Below, piece after piece: positions 18,969 to 29,146 of a stretch of 35,860 nt of DNA. The first letter of the stretch is position 1. Each line of letters begins with the position of its first letter. The stretch covers positions 66,666 to 102,525 of the forward strand of contig JH154532.1 of assembly GCA_000226015.1 (NCBI GenBank), read 5' to 3'. Source of the stretch: Mnemiopsis leidyi. Its lineage: Eukaryota; Ctenophora; Tentaculata; Lobata; Bolinopsidae. The notes under the pieces are model-generated. The model searched no databases. It was not told the DNA's origin and was given only the letters and a program-made list of their open reading frames with translations. Both the position numbers and the translations under genes were made by a program.

Positions 18969-19354
18969 AGTTCGATTAAATAAAATGTTCAAGTATATCA
19001 ATATCATAAGATTTAATAATCTGTAATAGCCATAGTTTATTTCTAACTTGATAAAGTTCGACTACAAGTTTATCTTCATATTCAATAATCGTTAACAATC
19101 AATATGGACATGAGTTATCATGACTTATTGGTCCACATGACTTGGCCCAAACTTCCTATTTAATATCATAACTTCTGCAGAATAACAGCTATAGTGCTCG
19201 ATTAAATTTTAGTGAATCATCCAACTCAAAATGACGGATCTTTTACCGTTCGTCCGTTCAAACGTGGCCAAAATGCATGGATTTTCATGGTCCTACAGTC
19301 AACTGTCATACGTGATGAATTTCGATTCCGCAAAATTCCGGACATCAATGTTCC
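18969..19354. other. Spacer with no recognised gene
   Basis: AT-rich, no finger relic. The plus-strand open frame at 19231-19455 overlaps the exon on the other strand and is not supported. Confidence 0.45.
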
Positions 19355-19530
19355 CTAAAAGAACTCAGCATGGACACCCCGCTCGTGCTGGGTTCTATTT
19401 CCACTCTCACCGAACCACTTGTCGCAGTACCGACATTTGTACCGCTTGTCCTTGAAATGTACGGTCCGCTTGTGACGTTGCAGACCCGACTTTCTCATGT
19501 ATTTGTAGCAGATGTCACACCTACCCATGT
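19355..19530 (-). CDS. Candidate alternative 3'-terminal exon, two C2H2 fingers
   Basis: Acceptor TCCACCTTCAG precedes 19530; 57 residues. Finger 1 is C4-C7-H19-H24 (CDICYKYMRKSGLQRH), finger 2 C32-C35-H48-H53 (CRYCDKWFGESGNR). An ATG forms the first full codon, but it is preceded by a strong acceptor and the product would start right at the finger, so splicing is preferred over a 57-residue standalone protein. It is close to the exons at 20.2 and 21.1 kb (RHKRTVH, FGExGN). Confidence 0.85.
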
Positions 19531-19687
19531 CTGAAGGTGGACGACACATTTGTGATAAATTGTAGTGATTTTTGTATGGGCTGTGCGTTTATCTTTAAAT
19601 TATAGAGGTAATAGCTGGGTGTGAAAGTGTATTGCATTTACTATGGGAAGTGGGCAGGATCATATACTTTCAACTTTTACTTCTAGA

Positions 19688-19738
19688 ATTATAATGACAA
19701 GGAATATTTTAATATTATAATGACAAGGAATATTTTAA
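19688..19738. repeat. Two tandem 25-bp direct repeats
   Basis: Unit ATTATAATGACAAGGAATAT plus TTTAA occurs twice. The rest of 19531-20133 holds no feature. Confidence 0.8.
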
Positions 19739-20133
19739 GGCCCGCTGACCCGGCTTTACAAATTTCTAGCAAGGTCAAAAGAGTTTTAAGTTGTCCGATC
19801 ACTTTAATAAAGAAATAATGTGGCAAAAAATGTGATCAATATAAATAAATATGACGGATAATCCTACTTCTAATAAAAGCTTTCCAATAAAAAATTTTCC
19901 AGACAGAATGCAAAGCGGTGATTAAAAAATAAATGTAAAAAAGGTCAAATCCAATCGTTCTAATTTTTGATAATAACATGATAAAAATCGCACCGGGATA
20001 TAAAAAACAATCACAGAAAACCCAAGCCTCCAGTAAAACATCAATGGTTGGACTATGGACGCGTAGTGGGACGCCCTGCTAATCAGGGCCATTTCTCGCC
20101 CATAAATTTCTTATCTCTGCCCAACGCCGTAAA

Positions 20134-20315
20134 CTACGTCCCCTTAAAGCCGTGTACACCACGTTCATGCTTCATCTTGTTTCCCGCTTCTCCAAAAGTC
20201 TTCCCACAGAACCTACACCGGAACCTCTTTACCATGAAGTGTACTGTTCTTTTGTGCCGAGGTATGCCACCACGTGACAGTAGCTTGTGACAGATGTCAC
20301 ATTCGTCTAGGTGAA
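20134..20315 (-). CDS. Candidate alternative 3'-terminal exon, two C2H2 fingers
   Basis: Acceptor CCCGTTTCAG precedes 20315; 59 residues. Finger 1 C5-C8-H20-H25 (CDICHKLLSRGGIPRH), finger 2 C33-C36-H49-H54 (CRFCGKTFGEAGNK), tail GFKGT. Pro18 in the first finger's helix is unusual and may weaken that helix. X-box-like GTAACC and GTTGTCATAGCGAC sequences lie 35-60 bp inside the upstream intron. Confidence 0.85.
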
Positions 20316-21000
20316 CTGAAACGGGTGGTTTAAGCTGGGAACCCAGGGTAACCACAGTGTCGTTGTCATAGCGACATTGTTTTTTTAACTTCTATCTTGG
20401 CGGAAATATAGGTGCAGTCATTGACAGATTTTACGTTTTGTCTTCTTTGATTCCATGATCCGATATGTGATCCCACATTTTGTGGTATGATGTTAATATG
20501 ATTTAGGTGTTGAATTAAATTTAGCTCAGAAGTTTAGGCCAGAAGTTAAACCTTGACATCTGTCGACTCAAGTCAATTAGTAATGATAATACTGTGAGTT
20601 ATGCTTGTGATATTTAAAATGTTAACACCTACAAGCAAGCCTATTATTCTTCTTCACAATTCTACATCTCAATTCGTTATTTGATTTCAACTTCAAGCTA
20701 GTATACGTCATATCTAATCCAGAGCTTTGACGGCAACATTAGTCTCCAAATGTTAAGACCCGTGTTAGTTTCCAAGGAATCATACTTGACTCTAGTTAGT
20801 AGTTACGAAATAAAATCATATTTAAATCATGTAAATCTCTTAGAACTAAATCTGTCTCTAGTTATTCACGTGACAAGTTAAAACCAGACATATACTCATA
20901 GTCTCACAGTCTATTTAAAAGTTCTCTCGTTCCAGGCCGACTAAATATTTCAGTTCACCAACAAAATTCTGCAATTTTAGCATAAACTGTTCCCCGAAAG
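20316..21000. other. Spacer with no recognised gene
   Basis: AT-rich; no coding, RNA or repeat feature recognised. Confidence 0.45.
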
Positions 21001-21072
21001 CCAGCCCGGCTGGAAGTTTCACTGAAGTCGATACTGCCAGACCGGCTGGAAGTTTCACTGAAGTCGATACTG
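21001..21072. repeat. 36-bp tandem duplication spanning an exon's stop codon
   Basis: 21001-21036 and 21037-21072 differ by one base. The copy nearer the exon contains its last codons and TGA (21055-21057); the second copy repeats them in the untranslated region. Confidence 0.95.
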
Positions 21073-21239
21073 CTCCCAATGTACCGCCCGCTCATGAGAG
21101 TTCCTGTTTCCGCTCTCCCCGAACGACTTCTCACAAAACCGACATTTGAAAGGACGACGTTTATAGTGGACTGTGTTCTTGTGTCGAGACAGCTGGTATT
21201 TTGAGACGGACTTGAAACAGATGTCACAGACAGAGGTAC
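21055..21239 (-). CDS. Candidate alternative 3'-terminal exon, two C2H2 fingers
   Basis: Acceptor CCTCTGCAG precedes 21239; 60 residues. Finger 1 C4-C7-H19-H24 (CDICFKSVSKYQLSRH), finger 2 C32-C35-H48-H53 (CRFCEKSFGESGNR), tail WEQYRLQ. The longest open frame here (20955-21284) is another frame. The terminal codons and stop are tandemly duplicated (see 21001-21072). Confidence 0.85.
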
Positions 21240-22067
21240 CTGCAGAGGGGAGTCTTTATATATATAGATCAGTTGGGTGTTCATTTTAAACTTTATATCT
21301 AGATCGGTGGGGTATTCATTTCAAACTTTCATTACGGAAGTTTATATGACAGAATGGAATGTAGTAAATACAAGGGACACAATATAGGGCTAGAGATTGA
21401 GCCACTGAGCATATGGTGAAAGTCAAAGATAAAGGTGAAAGTCGAATGGAAAACAAAATTATTCAGCAACAGGTGAATGAAGGTTCCCGTTTATGATTTT
21501 GGGTGGAGTTCAACTTACGAGTTTGCCAGAATGATCACAAACACGAATATTTTCTAAATGAATCCTCTTTTCAACTTAAGGCACTTGGTCCTTCTGTCGT
21601 AACGTTCGAAATCCTCCTGCGCAACAATGAGATAATACTAAAAACAACTACAGGTTACACATTAGAAACCCTTCCATGAATCGGACGGACAGTGCCCCGA
21701 AATGCAGCTCACTCTGGAATCCCATCCTTCCCAAAATTGCTGCAACTCTCAAACCCACACCCTCTGGCATTACCTTCTCCTCCTCCTAAGAAGACTAGAT
21801 ATTTACTTTGTGATTATTGTAATGTTACCATCCATAGTTCACACCCCTAGCTCCATCAGCCCTCACAAGCACTGACACCACTCCCTCTCCATATTTAAGG
21901 CTCACTTCACTCTTCACCTCTAGCTGACGACGATTAAACACATGTTGATTGAAAGCTTCTCCAAAATCAAAACTCGTATCTATTTATGTCTATCAACCCC
22001 CCTACAAGTACAGGTTACAAGATACAGACAATACTGGAGCAGGAACCAGAAACTGTAAACAGAAAAT
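21240..22067. other. Spacer with no recognised gene
   Basis: No finger relic or gene. A pyrimidine-rich stretch lies at about 21710-21920. Confidence 0.45.
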
Positions 22068-22267
22068 TTAAGGCAGAAAACAGAATAAAAACATAAAAAC
22101 CAGGTGAGAGCTTTTCATGTGTTTTCTCCGCTGTCCACTCGTGCCGAACTTCTTATCACAGAACAGACAAAGATACGGTCGGAGTCTCAGGTGGACGGTG
22201 TCTTTGTGGCGTTTTAGTTGAGTCCGAACTATCATTCTGCCACAGATTTCACAGGGTAGGTGGGACA
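22068..22267 (-). CDS. Candidate alternative 3'-terminal exon, two C2H2 fingers with a hydrophobic tail
   Basis: Acceptor TTGTTCTCAG precedes 22267; 65 residues. Finger 1 C5-C8-H20-H25 (CEICGRMIVRTQLKRH), finger 2 C33-C36-H49-H54 (CLFCDKKFGTSGQR). The tail LVFMFLFCFLP is strongly hydrophobic, unlike any other exon here; it may be untranslated sequence read through after loss of an earlier stop, or a real degron/membrane-like tail. The closest relatives are the exons at 2.5 and 6.0 kb. Confidence 0.82.
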
Positions 22268-23155
22268 CTGAGAACAATGTGTCAGTGCTGCTACAGCCAG
22301 TTTTAAAGTGGCGTGATAATTTTGTAATGGTAGCTGTAAAGTTGTGCAGACACAATACCGTAATTCGAATAAATGTCATGCTTTTTTGAGATTATGCTGA
22401 GAATTACACTTTTGTGCAGCTGTGAGGACAAAGGATTTAAAATGTCCTGCGGGCCGCGCAGAGTTGAGGTGAAATTTTTAATGAGAAGGAACAAGAATAG
22501 AGAGCCTTTTTAATCAAAATATTGAACTGATTTAACGTGATTAATAATTATAAGTCACAATTCAAATGTCTTCTCGATATATTGTGAATCACTATTGATT
22601 AAATAAGGAAGGATCCGCGAGTGAAAAAGTAAAGTTATCTTTCCGAAAAAAAAACTTGGAGTAACATTAGTTGCACCATCATTGCTCTATAAAATTATTT
22701 AAAAAACATACACAGTTTCTACTACTGTGAAATTATTACGATTGGCCGCACCACACCAGGTTAACGCTTTTAAAAACCGCAAAAAAATGCACTAATGTCT
22801 AATTTTAAATAAATTAGGTTTCGCATGAATATTAATGTTAATTAAAAATGGAATTAGGTCATACAAATTAAGGAATGAAAGTATAATTTTTGTAATTAAC
22901 ACAGCAATAATCAAACATGCTAATCTTGTCAACAATAACTTGTACAAAATCATCATATGATAGTATACTACTATACTTAATGAACACATTTCATAATTCA
23001 TACATCTACGGCATGCATAAGAATTATTAAGATTATTTATACGACTCAAACCACTAGTAAGCTATATCGTATAAATTATCGCAATTATAAAATGATAATT
23101 CGGCTTTAATTTTAATTGATTTCCTCCAGATCAGTCCACGATTAGTAGCAAATTT
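22268..23155. other. Spacer with no recognised gene
   Basis: Very AT-rich; the 85-codon minus-strand open frame at 22792-23049 has no domain. Confidence 0.5.
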
Positions 23156-24072
23156 TCACTGAAGCCCCTTCCTATAGTTATCAACCCCTCCTTTCAATAA
23201 ATCAGCAGCACCCAAACCTTTCTTACTCCTCGCTAACCTATCTCTCTGCCTCCGGTTCTTAAACCAATTGTTAACCTGATGAAAAGTAAGCCCCGACCTC
23301 TTAGCAATGAGAATCTTGAGAGCGTTGTCCGGAAACTTCTCCAAATGATAATGATCCCAGAGAATCCTCCTGACTTTCGGAGTAAACGAATCTCTGTTGC
23401 TCCCAAACAAACAAGTCCCGCTCTCGTCAGATATGCTCGGAGGAAGCGGCCACTTCTTCCTAACCCTGTACTTGTCGACTGCCCCCAACTTCCTCCCCTT
23501 AAACCGTTCCTCGTGCTCGTACTGCACTGCGTACCATAAACGTTGTAGAGGCTCCCAGGGGATCTCCCGGAACTTGGTCGACTCCAGGATCCGGATCACT
23601 TCCATCGTGTTCTTCTGCTTGAAGTTAACCATGGCTTTCACGGCAAGCAGATACTCGGTAACTCCGGAGAGAGCTGGTGGTATAGAGTCGATAAACTTAG
23701 CTAGATTCTCCACGTTTCCCTTGGTCTGAGATACCACCTGTTTGAGAACGTAGTTGAGTTGAGTTCTGGAAATGTTGGCTGGTTGAGGAAACACTTCGTG
23801 AAAGGAGCAGCAGTCAGCTGGAACGGACGGCATGTTTTCAACGTCCCCCTCTTTTTCTGGAAGCTCAAAGTCCAGCAAGAAATCGGTGAGAGCCAATTCT
23901 CCTTGAGATTTGGCGGGTAGAGCAGAGGGCAGGGTGGTGGGGATTGGTTCGATAAGAGTGGTAGGAATATTCTGCTGTCTGGTGGTAAGAGCTTGGGGTC
24001 GAGACCCAGCTGATTGCAAGGGCAAAAGATAGAGAGTCTGTAACTGTTCCTGGCTCAGAGCCAGGTCCCCAA
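23156..24072 (-). CDS. SIX domain plus homeodomain, candidate alternative 3'-terminal exon
   Basis: After acceptor ATCTCATTTCAG the segment gives 304 residues. Residues 1-95 are low-complexity, Pro/Leu-rich. Residues about 100-216 match the SIX domain (ILESTKF, LQRLWYAVQYEH, KGRKLGAVDKYRVRKKWPLP), the protein-interaction region of SIX factors. About 220-279 is the homeodomain, with recognition helix QVNNWFKNRRQRDR carrying the invariant Trp, Phe and Asn. Between them the usual ETSYCFKE junction is replaced by a longer GTCLFGSNRDSFTPK stretch, and helix 1-2 is divergent (ILWDHYH...FPDNALK). The acceptor has the same phase as the finger exons, which suggests use as an alternative end. But an ATG lies in frame at 24086-24088, 14 bases before the splice point, so a separate single-exon SIX gene of 310 residues is the main alternative. 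It is intact, and it is not clearly SIX1/2, 3/6 or 4/5. Confidence 0.88.
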
Positions 24073-24597
24073 CTGAAATGAGATACATACGGTTACGTGA
24101 TATGTACTGGAACTTGTCAATTTGATTACTGTTATTTTCTTAGTGTCGGTATTGTCACTTATTTGAAAGTGAAATATTTTGATCTTATTTGCGTGCGGTA
24201 AATTTTAGTTCATCCTGACGGTTACAATCTGACCGGTTAGAATCGAATGCTAGGCTAGGGGTAGGTTGATCTACCATATTGCTCAAAACAAAATAAAACG
24301 ATCAAATTTCAATATTTATCGTGAAAGATGAAAATAACTAGGTATTAATTATCATGAATAAGTATTAGAATATTTAATAGAAATTTTCCAGATACCCACA
24401 TCTTATTCTTAAGGTGCAATACCTTTTAATCTTCCTAAGTAAGATAATTGTAAAATATATCTTAGACCTGGCAGCACAGCAGATGTCCAGAAACTGCACA
24501 AATCAGACCAAACCAAATCGTTTCTCTTAACTTACAACCCGACCACCTCCAAAATTAAGTTGCTTATTTTTGGCAAGATCCTGATTGAGACCGAACT
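24073..24597. other. Spacer with no recognised gene
   Basis: AT-rich. If the SIX segment is an independent gene, its promoter should be here; no TATA box or other element could be assigned. Confidence 0.45.
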
Positions 24598-24845
24598 TTA
24601 ACCGTCAAGATCCTCCTCAAGAACGGTTTCCCCAATAATATAATCACGAAATGACGCAGTTGGAGGATGAGAAATGTGCGGCGAACTCTTCAGTACTTTT
24701 CCCGCCCTGATAGTGACCCTGGAGTAACACTTCTTAGCGACACACCTCCAGTAGGTCCGGTCGTTCCTCCTCTTGTCGAGACAGTACCGGTTACCGTTGT
24801 AGATCAGGTTGTTGTTGGAGGACTTTCTTCCCGGCACGTATAGGA
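24598..24845 (-). CDS. FLYWCH zinc-finger exon, candidate alternative 3'-terminal exon
   Basis: Acceptor CCCCACCTCCAG precedes 24845; 81 residues. After VPGRKSSNNNLIYNGNRYC comes TYWRCVAKKC, giving the FLYWCH Cys pair, then YSRVTI and a His pair in PHISHPP. Canonical FLYWCH fingers end HxH; here the spacing is HxxH, which may still bind zinc. An acidic tail (ETVLEEDLDG) ends the product. FLYWCH domains are the typical variable ends of the insect mod(mdg4) proteins, which supports the alternative-exon reading. The VPGRK start is shared with the exon at 33.7 kb. Confidence 0.85.
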
Positions 24846-24872
24846 CTGGAGGTGGGGGGTTCAGGGGTTCAA

Positions 24873-25209
24873 TAGACCGGGTTAGATTGTACATTGTACA
24901 ACAATGTACATTATACAACCGTTATGGTCATACTATACAACAATGTACAATGCACGGTGGTGGGGATCTGAATGTGGTATTGTTGATCATTATGTAGAGC
25001 ATTGTCTTATAAAGGCCGTCACGTCTANNNNNNNNNNNGGGTTAAAGTAGACCGGGTTAGAATGTACATTGTACAACAACATACATTATACAATCGTTAT
25101 GGTCATACTATACAACAACGTACAATGCACGGGGGTAGGGGATCATAATGTGGTATGATTGTTCGTTGTTCATTATATATAGCGTTGTCTCATTAAGGCC
25201 GTCACGTCT
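24873..25209. repeat. Duplicated about 155-bp block either side of a short gap
   Basis: 24873-25027 and 25048-25209 are about 90 percent alike, starting TAGACCGGGTTAGA and ending GGCCGTCACGTCT. Each contains TGTACATTGTACAACAA palindromes like those at 5.4-5.9 kb. An 11-base N gap (25028-25038) separates them. The divergence suggests a real old duplication, not a collapsed allele. Confidence 0.85.
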
Positions 25210-25649
25210 CATAGTCATGGTTACACTAATTATTTTCTAATTATTTTGGAAAGAACCATACAAAAATGAGGGGATATAAAAGTGGTCCCATCAAAATGTG
25301 GAGTAAATTTTCTAATGCAAAGAAAACATTAAAACATGACCGATACTTCAACAGCTGCACTGTCGAAATTTTATATTATTATATTTCCAGATACAGGTAC
25401 TTCCCGAAACTTACAAGCAAAGCGGTCAAAAATATCTTTGTTTTAATGGTACAACATAAACAAAAGTGGATAAAGCCTTGAACAAATGTTTAAGTTAAAA
25501 TATGCATTTTGTGAAAAATGCTTATAATAGAATGCTAAAACAAGAATTTGGAAGATGCAGGTAAACGTCAAACCCTCTTTGAATCCCACGATGGCACGAT
25601 AAAACTTGTGTACTATATCTGGAGAACACCACATCTTGAGAACACCACA
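25210..25649. other. Spacer with no recognised gene
   Basis: Short open frames at 25266-25481 (+) and 25443-25634 (-) have no domain. Confidence 0.45.
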
Positions 25650-26017
25650 TCAACGACGGACATGTCTCTGGATAACATGTCTCTGCAGCTCGGGCCTACT
25701 GGGGAAGGTCATGGAACACACGTGACAGCGGTGGAGGCTGTATCGGGAACCTCGACTATTCTCCCGGGTCTGAACAGGGCGTACAGGGGGCCGTCTACGG
25801 TGAATAATATCCATGTGTCTGTTGAGAGCCCAGAGTCGACGGAATATCTGACAACAATCGTCGATAGGACAGCGGATGTAGTTGCCGTTGGGAAAGGCAG
25901 GGAGGACGGGAGAAGGGTGAGGAAAGGAGAGGGAGGCGGCGGGTTGTACATTAGGAGGCGCGTCCGGTATGATATGTACGGTAGGAGGCGCGTCCGGTAT
26001 GGGTTGTGCGGGATATT
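25650..26017 (-). CDS. Candidate alternative 3'-terminal exon, two divergent C2H2 fingers behind a proline-rich spacer
   Basis: Acceptor TTGTCCTGCAG precedes 26017; 121 residues. Residues 1-45 are proline-rich with a doubled IPDAPPxV motif (residues 6-24) encoded by a 28-bp direct repeat. Finger 1 has a four-residue Cys spacing, C49-x4-C54-H67-H72, as in some classical fingers. A 24-residue basic linker separates it from finger 2, C97-C100-H113-H118. It ends HVRR. Neither finger has the FGxxxNR signature, so this is a divergent member. Open frames in two other frames here are shadows. Confidence 0.83.
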
Positions 26018-26507
26018 CTGCAGGACAACAGTTACTTGTGTGCTTGAACATGGATAAAATGTTGGGTGAAGTGTGACAGTGACAAATGATGTGGTTTTAA
26101 GGCGAAAATGGTTACAATGAATGCAGTAAGTTAATGTTAAGGACATAGTAAATCAAGTAAGCAAGATAAATAGTAGTGGACTCATTTCATTAATCATATC
26201 AAGCTAAGCACACACAAACTAAAAAAGATAAAGAATAAAGTGCCATTATTCCATTAAACACATAACCCGCTAAAACTATCAAAGCACATAGATAAGCTAA
26301 TTTCTCGTCTCTCAATTCTTACAAATCGCACAATATAGTTAATAAATCTGTTTTTATTTCACGTAATTATTTCACGTAGTACATCTTTAAACGCCGCACG
26401 ACCTTGAAGTTGTTTATTTTTAAGCAGCCATGGAAACTAAAATCCCTAGCATAACAGCCAAATGAGTATAATTAATTAGAGTCCAAGAAGAGATGAATAA
26501 CACAGAT
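26018..26507. other. Spacer with no recognised gene
   Basis: AT-rich; nothing recognised. Confidence 0.45.
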
Positions 26508-26640
26508 CACACATCACTTGGACTTATCACACACATCACTTGGACTTATCACACACATCACTTGGACTTATCAGACTTGAAATTGATAACAATACTCCAC
26601 ATCACTTGGACTTATCTGACTTGAAATTGATGACTTGCTT
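26508..26640. repeat. 22-bp tandem repeats that copy an exon's 3' end
   Basis: ATCACTTGGACTTATC recurs four times. The most exon-proximal copy is the coding end and stop (FKSDKSK-stop) of the exon at 26.6-26.9 kb; the others lie beyond the stop. Confidence 0.9.
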
Positions 26641-26861
26641 CCTCTCCAACCCAACCAGATGTTGCGGATCAAACTCCAGTCTGTGCTGTCCCATCATGTG
26701 AGACTTCCTGTTTCCCGAGGTGGAGAAACTCTTGTCACAGTAGAGGCAGCTGTACGGCCGGAGTTTCAGGTGGACAGCGTTGTAGTGACGCCACGCTTGT
26801 GTGTTGGCGTTGCTTCCGCGGAAGGTTTTACCGCAGATCGCACAGCTAGCTCTCACTCTTT
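26602..26861 (-). CDS. Candidate alternative 3'-terminal exon, long-loop finger plus C2H2 finger
   Basis: Acceptor CGACTACCAG precedes 26861; 85 residues. Finger 1, C6-C9-H25-H30, has 15 residues between Cys and His (GKTFRGSNANTQAWR), three more than usual. Finger 2, C38-C41-H54-H59, is canonical with a STSGNR helix start. A 25-residue basic tail follows. The next two exons upstream, at 27.6 and 28.4 kb, share the 15-residue loop and WRHxNxVHLKL, so these three are a tandem-duplicated set. The first finger was not a chance alignment because the loop length is kept in all three. Confidence 0.86.
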
Positions 26862-27400
26862 CTGGTAGTCGGGGGAAGGGATTTAGGTGGGGAAGTGTGT
26901 GAGTGTGCTGGAAAAAATGTGAGCGGTTTGGTGTGTGTGTTGTGTTGTCTGGAAGTTATAAGGGATAAAGATTCATTGGAAATCTAAACTTGGGCAAAAT
27001 GCAATAAATAAAATTAAAGATATGGATAACCGATAATCTAATCAGAGATTCGCTTTGTTCAGATAAGTCAATCATAAAATCTAACAGTTTACTTGTCCAA
27101 ATAATCATATCGTATGATTTACTGTCTCTGTAACAAGCACTCACGTCCCACAACTTTACTTATATCATTATATCAAATAAACATTACATTACCCACGTTA
27201 AAACATATCAGTGGACGTGTACGTAGCCTCGCAATCAACACTTGTAATTCTTAAACATTTTTCCTACTCAATTCCATGGCCTTCCTAACTTCCATGGCCG
27301 AGCCTTGAAGAAAACTACTAAAACTAAGATAGACATTTAACTTATTGACTTAAAAACAATCACCTTGTCTATAAATGCAATAAACTTAGGAAATCATCCA
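26862..27400. other. Spacer with no recognised gene
   Basis: AT-rich; a GT-rich patch lies at 26898-26945, just upstream of the acceptor on the transcribed strand. Confidence 0.45.
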
Positions 27401-27657
27401 CTATCCCATCCTGCCGTCACCATGTTGATGGATCACATTCAACTTAGCCATCCTGGGAGAAGGATAACACTCGGGGTGTAACCGCTGTATGTGTTGTCCT
27501 CTGCTCCCTGACTGAGTGAACCTCTTCCCGCAATACGGACACACATACGGTTTCAACTTGAGGTGTACCGAGTTGATGTGTCTCCAGAGCCGAGACCTCG
27601 TGCAGGAGCCGGAGAAGATCTTACCGCAGTACTCGCACGTGCTGCCGCCGCCTTGGT
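27401..27657 (-). CDS. Candidate alternative 3'-terminal exon, long-loop finger plus C2H2 finger
   Basis: Acceptor ACACTCCCCAG precedes 27657; 84 residues, with no ATG before the fingers, so easily missed. Finger 1, C7-C10-H26-H31 (CEYCGKIFSG...LWRHINSVH), keeps the 15-residue loop. Finger 2 is C39-C42-H55-H60 (CPYCGKRFTQSGSR). A 24-residue tail ends RMG. The opening QGGGST is a flexible joint after the splice. A plus-strand open frame at 27516-27860 is its shadow. Confidence 0.85.
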
Positions 27658-28151
27658 CTGGGGAGTGTAGTTGTCGGGGTGTGGAATGTGGTGTGGAATG
27701 GATAGATAATTGTCATAGTGGAAGTGTGGCGTTTAACCTGGTTGTAATGGAAATTGCTGACAATATTCTGGTTGCTAAGGAAAAGTGCTGGAGGTGGTCT
27801 GAAAAATTTCTGGACGTTAAACTAGCCCGGGAGCATTTTACTAGCCTGCTTGCGGCCTGACCTTTAATTAGGCGAAAATTAGCTCTTGTCACACATATGC
27901 AGGGTCACAATACATAATGCGATAAAGTTATGTTTAATATTAAAAAAACATTTATTTTCATGAAACCAAAGTTTAAACATTTTTTCATTCATTTCATAAA
28001 CACAAATGATGAGAAATATTGTCCACGATTAGATACAGAATCACAAGAACAAGCTTTGTCATCAACAGTTCGAATGTTCAACATGTTCCTTAGAAAATAA
28101 ATCTAAAAATAAAAAATTGTGTTTCCTGACCCTAAGTTAAATCTAAAACTT
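27658..28151. other. Spacer with no recognised gene
   Basis: AT-rich, no feature recognised. Confidence 0.45.
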
Positions 28152-28295
28152 GTGCTTTTCAACTAAATCTGAACTTCAGAAACTTGTACTGCTTGGCCGC
28201 CAATCAAATCTGAACTTTAGAAACTTGTGCTTCTTGACCGTCAATTAAATCTGAACTTTAGAAACTTGTGCTTCTTGACCCTCTTGTAATCCTCC
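28152..28295. repeat. Three imperfect 51-bp tandem copies of an exon's 3' end
   Basis: The unit TCTGAACTTTAGAAACTTGT with TGCTTCTTGACC recurs. The exon-proximal copy encodes KKHKFLKFRFN and the stop of the exon at 28.2-28.5 kb; two more copies follow past the stop with the reading partly kept. Confidence 0.9.
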
Positions 28296-28482
28296 TCACA
28301 AAACAGGTCGGGATGGCTCCTCATCATGTGACTCCTCCTCGAGCTAGCTACACTGAAGGATCTATCGCAGTAGAGACACTTGTACGGCTTCAACTTGAGA
28401 TGTACTGCGTTAATGTGCCGCCACACTTGGGACGTTCCGTTAGCGGCGTTGAAGACTTTTCCACAGTACTGACACGTCAGAG
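28241..28482 (-). CDS. Candidate alternative 3'-terminal exon, long-loop finger plus C2H2 finger
   Basis: Acceptor TATCCCTCCAG precedes 28482; 79 residues. Finger 1 is C3-C6-H22-H27 with the 15-residue loop (GKVFNAANGTSQVWR). Finger 2 is C35-C38-H51-H56. The tail is long and basic (KRVKKHKFLKFRF), a possible nuclear localisation signal. The coding start used here lies upstream of the first ATG. A GT-rich tract lies immediately upstream in the intron. Confidence 0.86.
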
Positions 28483-28497
28483 CTGGAGGGATACAAG

Positions 28498-28768
28498 TGG
28501 TGTTTGTGTGTTTGTATGTTTGTTTGTATGACTATGTGTGTGTGTTTTTGTGTGTGTGTTTGTATGTTTGTTTGTATGACTATGTGTGTGTGTTTTTGTG
28601 TGTGTGTTTGTGTGTTTGTGTGTCTGGTTATGTGCATGTTTGTGTGTTGTTTGTTTGTGTGTATGTTTGTGTGTTTGTATGTATGTTTGTTTGTGTGTGT
28701 GTGTTGTATCTTTTTGTGTGTGTTTGCATGTATGTGTGTTTGTTTGTTCGTTTGTCTGTTAGTGTGCA
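28498..28768. repeat. GT/TTTG-rich microsatellite with a 51-bp higher-order repeat
   Basis: TGTGTTTGTATGTTTGTTTG blocks; two long copies begin near 28503 and 28554. Open frames rich in Cys/Val (+) and Thr/His (-) are products of the repeat. On the transcribed strand it is an A/C tract directly before the acceptor at 28483. Confidence 0.9.
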
Positions 28769-29146
28769 GAATATATCATCTCGAACAAATCTTCAAAATG
28801 TAAGTTTCAAAATTCTGCCTGGCGACGCTATACTAGTTTAGAGACATTACAGTTTGAGATAAATGAAAAATATTAACCTAAACCCCTTAATAATACAGTC
28901 CAAGGTAAGAAATAACGGATAACTTACTAGTTAAATAAAAATACGTAACTAAGACTCAAGATTAACATAGCTGCCATGATCATTCACACTCGGAACTAGT
29001 CTCCCAATTTCGCTCTATTTGGTCCATTTACCCACTACTGTGTTGGACACGGTTTAAAGCTAATATTGGTCTTTCAAACAAATCGATGTTGTAATGGTTG
29101 CGTGGTATATCATAAGTTCGTTAGTCGCACTCAAAGAAATAGTATT
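28769..29146. other. Spacer with no recognised gene
   Basis: Nothing recognised on either strand. Confidence 0.45.

Noticed and set aside
28440-28841. Cys/Val/Phe-rich plus-strand frames and a Thr/His-rich minus-strand frame
   Set aside because: Translations of the GT-rich microsatellite.
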